Part shown: piece by piece, positions 1 through 4,500 of the stretch | Layout: the number at the start of each line of letters is the position of its first letter | Position numbering within the stretch: position 1 is the stretch's first letter | Source of the DNA: an uncultured Eggerthellaceae bacterium | Lineage (GTDB): Bacteria > Actinomycetota > Coriobacteriia > Coriobacteriales > Eggerthellaceae | Reading direction: 5' to 3' | Length of the DNA stretch: 6,673 nt | Assembly: GCA_910584145.1 (NCBI GenBank) | Contig: CAJTXX010000068.1 | Location: 1 to 6,673 of the forward strand | Made by a program: the position numbers and the translations under genes | The notes under the pieces: generated by a model | What the model was told of the DNA's origin: nothing | Database searches by the model: none | The model's input: the letters and a program-made list of their open reading frames with translations, nothing else

Positions 1-7
1 TGTCAGG

Positions 8-49
8 TGTCCAGTTCAAGATTGCAGATGTCCACTTTAAGATTGCAAT
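8..49. repeat. Two tandem 21-bp repeats, possibly an IS21-family end
   Basis: Copies lie at 8-28 and 29-49 and match at 17 of 21 positions. Both begin TGTCCA and share AAGATTGCA. The second copy overlaps a perfect 10-bp palindrome, GATTGCAATC, at 41-50. The window itself opens with TGTCAGG, so a related unit may lie further left. IS21-family transposons are known to carry several repeated transposase-binding units of about 20 bp near their ends and often end in TG/CA, so this may be an IS end or the footprint of one. No istA/istB coding sequence is visible, so the IS assignment is inference. Only the repeat itself is directly seen. Confidence 0.6.
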
Positions 50-56
50 CAACCCA

Positions 57-88
57 AATCAATCCAGTGCGAGCGGTCTCGCTTGATT
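57..88. other. Bulged inverted repeat (hairpin)
   Basis: AATCAA at 57-62 pairs with TTGATT at 83-88, and GCGAG at 69-73 pairs with CTCGC at 78-82 around a CGGT loop. This gives 11 base pairs with a six-base bulge (63-68) on the left arm only. There is no proper T tract after it, so it is a weak candidate for an intrinsic terminator of whatever lies to the left. It could instead belong to the mobile-element end next to it. Confidence 0.4.
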
Positions 89-121
89 GTGGAGAGAGTG
101 TAGATTCATGTGTCTCAGGGG

Positions 122-150
122 TTGTAAAACGAAGGAGCGGCGCGAATAAT
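122..150 (+). promoter_or_regulatory. Candidate sigma70-type promoter
   Basis: TTGTAA at 122-127 matches four of six bases of the -35 consensus. AATAAT at 145-150 matches five of six of the -10 consensus. The spacer is 17 bp, the optimal length. Transcription would start near 157 and leave a leader of about 95 bases before the ATG at 251. It is the best -35/-10 pair I found by eye in the upstream region and it is correctly oriented for the large gene. No extended -10 TG is present. Confidence 0.45.
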
Positions 151-151
151 T

Positions 152-162
152 CGGGCTGCCCG
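152..162. promoter_or_regulatory. Operator-like inverted repeat over the predicted start site
   Basis: CGGGC and GCCCG form a perfect 5-bp inverted repeat around a single central T. It sits directly after the candidate -10 box, where a repressor would block initiation. It is short enough to occur by chance, so a regulatory role is only inferred from its position. Confidence 0.25.
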
Positions 163-193
163 ACAAGGGTGTGCAACGGAAAGCTTCGGATCT

Positions 194-223
194 TGCCAGG
201 GAACATCTCATGCGAGATGGGCA
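194..223 (+). promoter_or_regulatory. Leader hairpin upstream of the ribosome binding site
   Basis: CATCTC at 204-209 pairs with GAGATG at 214-219 around an ATGC loop. TGCC at 194-197 pairs with GGCA at 220-223 after a six-base left-side bulge (198-203). In the predicted mRNA this ten-pair stem ends ten bases before the Shine-Dalgarno, so it could influence ribosome access or leader stability. The fold is read by eye and no known riboswitch family was recognised. Confidence 0.4.
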
Positions 224-232
224 GGTTCGATG

Positions 233-238
233 AAGGGG
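233..238 (+). promoter_or_regulatory. Ribosome binding site for the large surface protein
   Basis: AAGGGG lies 12 bases before the ATG at 251. This is slightly long spacing but it is the only clear purine-rich element here. An in-frame ATG at 230 would add seven residues (MKGTDIR) and has only a weak AGG upstream. The 251 start is preferred because it gives a standard signal-peptide N-region, MKK, with no charged extension. Confidence 0.5.
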
Positions 239-250
239 ACGGACATACGC

Positions 251-349
251 ATGAAAAAGACGACGAGCCTCGGCTGTAGGCTGATATCTTCATTCATATC
301 CTGCGCGATGGTCGCCACGTTGGTCTCTGCACCAGGGATCGCCTACGCC
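251..349 (+). other. Sec signal peptide
   Basis: Thirty-three residues: a basic start (MKK, then Arg10), a hydrophobic core around residues 11-27 (LISSFISCAMVATLVSA), a helix-breaking Pro-Gly at 28-29, and an Ala-Tyr-Ala signal peptidase I site before Val34. There is no lipobox, because neither Cys9 nor Cys18 is preceded by a lipoprotein motif at a cleavage position. The protein is therefore expected to be exported and, in its full-length form, anchored by a C-terminal signal beyond the window. Confidence 0.85.
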
Positions 350-787
350 GTCGATCAGATCGAAGGTAAGGCGCAAGAGACGACCGAGCAGCCCGAGGTT
401 GACGTGGAAGCAGACGCTCCTGAGCGCATCTACGACTCCGTCGAGCTTGAAGGCGCAGAAGACGCAAGCGCGAACACCTCCTCTGACGCTTCCGAGCAGC
501 CCAAAGCCCCAAGTGGGGCTGTAGCCCCTGAGACAGCCGATGCTGCTTCTAGCGTTGAGATGCTCTCAGCGAAGGTCGAGCTGGGCGAGAGCGTGCAGGC
601 TGCTATCGCCTACAACAACATGAGCTTCATCGTCACCGACGAGACCGCAAAGACCGCATCCCTCGTTGGGCTTTCGGCTGCAGCGAACCTCTCAGGTGAG
701 TTGCAGATCCCCTCGCAGGTCACATCCGGTGCCAACACCTATACGCTTACCGCTATCGAAATGTGTGCGGGGGGGGGTCAGCGCTAA
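251..787 (+). CDS. Start-proximal part of a giant LRR/InlB-repeat surface protein, truncated at the G tract
   Basis: As written this frame encodes 178 residues and stops at TAA 785-787. Residues 1-33 are a Sec signal peptide. Residues 34 to about 120 are an acidic, Ala/Glu/Ser-rich linker without predicted globular character. Residues from about 121 (AYNNMSF) look like the N-terminal part of a BspA-type leucine-rich domain, with a repeat-like LSGELQIPSQV and the strand TYTLTAIE. The frame then enters nine G (769-777), reads Gly-Gly-Gly and ends ten bases later. The same domain continues in the frame one base back, which stays open to the window edge, so this is the 5' part of one gene and not an independent short gene. 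Adding one G or removing two would join the parts. As sequenced, the product would be a secreted fragment of about 145 residues after signal cleavage, with no anchor. It could represent a phase-OFF state, a real mutation or a sequencing error. Confidence 0.85.
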   Translation: MKKTTSLGCRLISSFISCAMVATLVSAPGIAYAVDQIEGKAQETTEQPEVDVEADAPERIYDSVELEGAEDASANTSSDASEQPKAPSGAVAPETADAASSVEMLSAKVELGESVQAAIAYNNMSFIVTDETAKTASLVGLSAAANLSGELQIPSQVTSGANTYTLTAIEMCAGGGQR

Positions 788-1530
788 ACCCGACTTGGGA
801 AAGCGCCCCAGATCCTGAAAAAAATCCGACCGCTGACGCGGTAACAAACGAACCTGCATCATCAGAGGGTGCGCGCGAAGACGCTCTCTCAAACCCCTAT
901 GCTACCGACTTCTACGCCGAGGCCGAGAAGGCATCCGGCGTCACCTCTGTTACCATCCCGGCGAGCATCGAAGTCATCGATCCTGCCTTCTTCCAGCTGT
1001 TCCCGAACGCATCTCGTATAAGCGTTGATGCGGACAACAGCGCATACACCAGCTACAACGGCATGGTCTTCTCAAAAGACCTCACAAGCCTCACCCTCGT
1101 CCCGGAGGGCTTTGAGGGCACAGCCGTGCTCCCCGAATGTGTGGCCACTGTCCCTGCTTGCGTATTTTCCCGATGCATCAAGCTTACGGCCATCACTGTT
1201 GCTTCTCAGCAATCAACGGGGGGCATGGCGACATCTGCCCTTACCTCCCGAGACGGCATCCTATATAGCACCAATCGAAACGAAGATGGGAAACCCGACG
1301 GCGCGCTTACCCTTGTTGCAGCACCGGCTGGCCTTGGTGCAAGCGCGCACATCGCCCCTGAGTGCACCTCGATCGCAGAGGGTGCCTTCTGGGGCAACGG
1401 CAAGCTGAAGACGATCGTCGATGCGGGAAGCATCGACAGCATCTTCTCGAACCCGGCATATGACGCATCTGCCACTGCAGATGACAACACCGCTGTGCCT
1501 GCCTTTAGCCAAGCGACCACTGAGAGCGCA
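611..1530 (+). other. BspA-like leucine-rich repeat region 1, interrupted by the G tract and an acidic insert
   Basis: The region begins with the strand pattern AYNNMSFIV before the G tract. After it comes a disordered insert of about 45 residues (roughly 781-930, rich in Pro, Glu, Asp, Ala). Repeats then resume with VTSVTIPASIEVIDPAFF (from 940), LTSLTLVPEG, a Cys-containing unit ending CVFSRCIKL, and DGILYST / CTSIAEGAFWGNGKL. The consensus LxxIxIPxxxxxIxxxAF is that of Treponema/Bacteroides-type LRR_5 (BspA) repeats. Units are more degenerate than in region 2, and the spacer around 1230-1330 breaks the periodicity. Confidence 0.7.
769..777 (+). repeat. G9 homopolymer tract, candidate phase-variation switch
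   Basis: Nine consecutive G within the coding sequence mark the exact point where the open frame changes. With nine G, translation ends at TAA 785-787. With eight G it ends at TGA 816-818. With seven or ten G it continues into the long downstream frame (Ser-Ala-Leu-Asn-Pro). It is the longest G run in the window; the next longest are G6 at 1218-1223 and 3341-3346. Poly-G tracts of this length are known contingency switches in surface-structure genes of Campylobacter, Neisseria and others through slipped-strand mispairing. They are also a common sequencing-error site. Confidence 0.75.
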
Positions 1531-4500
1531 ACCGTGCTCACCGATGAGCGCGGCTCTTGGGAGGCAGCAGGCTTTACCCGCTTCGCAAAGCCAGCAGAGC
1601 CAGGAGATACCATAGCACCAGCACCGGGAGATAGCGGCCTTACCTACACCCTCATGGAAAACGGCCAGCTCTCCGTGAAGTGGACAGGGGATGCTCCCGC
1701 ATCTGGCACGCGCACCATCCCCTCAGCTGCTACCCTGCATGGCGTTGACTACACCGTCTCTGTCATCGAAGAGGGCGCGTTCGCGAACCAAACCGAGCTC
1801 ACCGAGATCAACCTGCCTAACACCATCGCAAGCATCGGCGCTCATGCGTTCGAGGGCTGCACGAGCCTTGTGAGCGTGAGCATCCCGGGAAGCGCTACCT
1901 CGATCGGCGAGGCTGCCTTTGCAGGATGCCATGCGATAGGCGCAATCGAGCTGCACGATGGCACCACCGCGATCGCCGCGCGCGCCTTCGAGGGTACCGG
2001 CATCCAAACCCTCATGCTGCCTGCGAGCATCCAAAGCATAGGAGACGCCGCGCTTGCCGACTGCGCAGGCCTCACCCGCATCCTTCTGCTCGCACCTGCA
2101 GCGACCATATCAGCAACAGCCCTCGGCGACACCTCAGGTGTAGCCATCTACGCTCCAGCGAGCGCAACTCCCGCATGGCCAGTGCTGCCCGCAAGCGGCA
2201 ACACCTTGCATGAGTACGACATCGCAGCACCTGCAGCTCCTCTTGAGCTTACCGTAGGCGAAGAGGCGAGCTTGCTCGACCAAGAAGGCGTTGTTCTCAA
2301 AGCATCAGGCGATATCAAAGTCGACTACTCCTACAAGGGAGCCTCCATCTACGTTGATGCTACCGGCATCGTGAAAGCGAAGGCCCCTGGCACCTCCCCT
2401 GTGACCGCCACCCTCTCACTCGACGGCACCGAGCTCGCCAAGGCCACCGCTGTGGTCATCGTGAGGGCTGCTCCGGCTCCGATGGAGGAGGGTGGAGAGA
2501 CAGAGCCCGAGGCTGGCCAAGAGGGCGCCGTCACCGAGAACCCCGAAGCGGCAGCTCCCCAGGAAGAAGCCAACACTGAGGGCTCTGAGGCCGCTGACTC
2601 TACGGAACCGGCTGAGCCGGCCGAAGCCCCAGCCGATTCTGATACTCTCGTGACTCCAAGTATCATTAATCAGGACCTCTCTCTTTCGATCGAGAATCAC
2701 GCAGAATCGTTTGATGATTTTGCCAGAATAAGCAAGACAGTGGAGGTTATCCAATCCAGTGTGCAGGCATTGTCTCGAGGAATCCACTGGGAGGAATGGG
2801 AGGACAACAAGCCTGGGAGTTCTGAATACCCTGTTCTGGGATGGGGCGATGCGAAGCCTCCTACTGCTGTTAATACTGAATGGAAGCCAATTACTACTGG
2901 GGAATTCCCGGAATGGGAGGTGACTTTTCATCTAGACGGTGGAACATTAGTTCAGTATTGTGAAGGCTCCTCATTTGGATACCCTGATCACAAAACGCAT
3001 GCTGTCCAACAGACTACTGACAAGCTGATACCTCTTTACAAAAAGAAAAAGAAGGATGGAGTATCTCAAAATGTAACAATACGTACTGATCGTGATGCAA
3101 CTTGTCTCATACATGACTCTTTTTATCAAAGAGGCAATATCTGTCGCAAAGCTTTTGTGACAGATAATACAACTTCAGCTGTTTACAAGACACGGCTTTA
3201 TGTTCGGAAGAATGGGTACGCCTTTCAAGGTTGGGGCGTAAGCAGTGAAAGAAGTAAAAAAGGCACAATTGTAAAACTTGCTGCTAATGAAGAAATAGAT
3301 CATCAAACAAAGTACGGAGATATAACGGGCTGTGAATCTTGGGGGGTTGCTGGAAATGGAATACGTGATTTCTGGCCAATATATGCTCCGACTACCTACA
3401 CTGTTACGCTGAATACGGCTGGTGGATCGCTAGCGAATTCAGGCTGGACAACAGTGACAGCTGACAGCGTATACAAAAAGACCTACAACATAGAAACCAA
3501 TACATTCGCTGTGCCCAATCCAATCAGATCAGGTTATATCTTCACTGGTTGGAAGCTGAATAATGCAGGTACGGCCAGTACGAGCGTCCAAATAGCTAAG
3601 GGTAGCACTGGGGATAAAAGCTACACAGCAACATGGGAGAAGTCGACGACGCTCACGTTTGCTGCCCAGATAGGCGGCACGGTCAATCCCTCGGGGGCGC
3701 AAGAGAATGTAGGTACGGTTACTGGTTCTAAATCGTCAACTGCAACAGCGAACGCTGGCTATACCTTCGTTGGCTGGTATGACGGAGACACTCAGATCAA
3801 AGCTACGACAGGAAGCGTTTACGTAGGCGGCGACAAGGGGAGGACGCTCACGGTAAAAGGGTCTGCGACTGCACCATTAGCTGCGAAAACGTACACAGCA
3901 CATTTTTCAGAAAATAAAACCGTGTTGACGTTCAGTGCAGATACGGGTGGCACCGTCAGTCCATCAGGTGCGCAGACTGATATTGGGGTTGTGACGGGGT
4001 CTAAATCTTCTACCGCAAGAGCGAAGACTGGCTACACTTTTGCGGGCTGGTATGACGGAGAAACGAAGATTGACGAGACAGATTCAACGAAAAATGTCTA
4101 TGTAGGAAATGTAGGAAACGCAACTGATTATCGAACGTTATACGTACGAGGATCAGCATCCTCGCAATTAACAGCGAAAACATATACTGCCAAGTTCACC
4201 GCAGTGGAATATACCGTTACCCTAGATCTTCAAGGTGGAAGTTCAGACACCGGATTCACTGAAATTAAATACGACACAGCAAGCGAACTCGCAATTCCCA
4301 CTGCTAGTAGAGAAAAATGTGACTTCATGGGGTGGAAGATCAGTGGAGCAGAGGACTCTTTCTGGGCAATACCGCGCAAAAATGCGAATGGTACAGTGTA
4401 TACCTATAATTATTCTACTACTGGGCCTTACGCGGGAAAAGTTTGGCCTTCAAACGATGCATGGCTGAAAGGTACAGGGAAGTACGGCAATCTCACCCTC

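Noticed and set aside
57..92. Hairpin as a rho-independent terminator of a left-hand gene
   Set aside because: The stem is bulged and there is no U-rich tail, only TTGATTGT, so I list it only as an inverted repeat.
7..279. A 90-residue open frame on + across the upstream region
   Set aside because: It overlaps the tandem repeats, the promoter, the hairpins and the signal-peptide start, has no Shine-Dalgarno and an unnatural composition (many Cys, Arg and Ser, no domain).
3..293. A 96-residue open frame on the - strand upstream
   Set aside because: It is antisense to the leader and signal peptide, has no recognisable domain, and depends on chance openness opposite GC-rich DNA.
1063..1065. 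In-frame ATG as an independent start for the downstream frame
   Set aside because: It lies inside the LRR region, has no Shine-Dalgarno, and would discard the signal peptide needed for a surface protein. The G-tract join explains the layout better.
1218..1223. G6 runs here and at 3341-3346 as further switches
   Set aside because: Six G is short for efficient slippage and the frame is intact across both.
2416..2931. A 171-residue - strand open frame
   Set aside because: It is antisense to the BIG2/linker region, whose + strand frame has clear domains. Its Ser/Leu/Arg-rich make-up is that of a shadow of the Glu/Ala/Pro linker.
3040..3058. A/G-rich Lys5 tract as a second frameshift site
   Set aside because: The frame is continuous through it, the run is broken by G, and no frame change occurs there.
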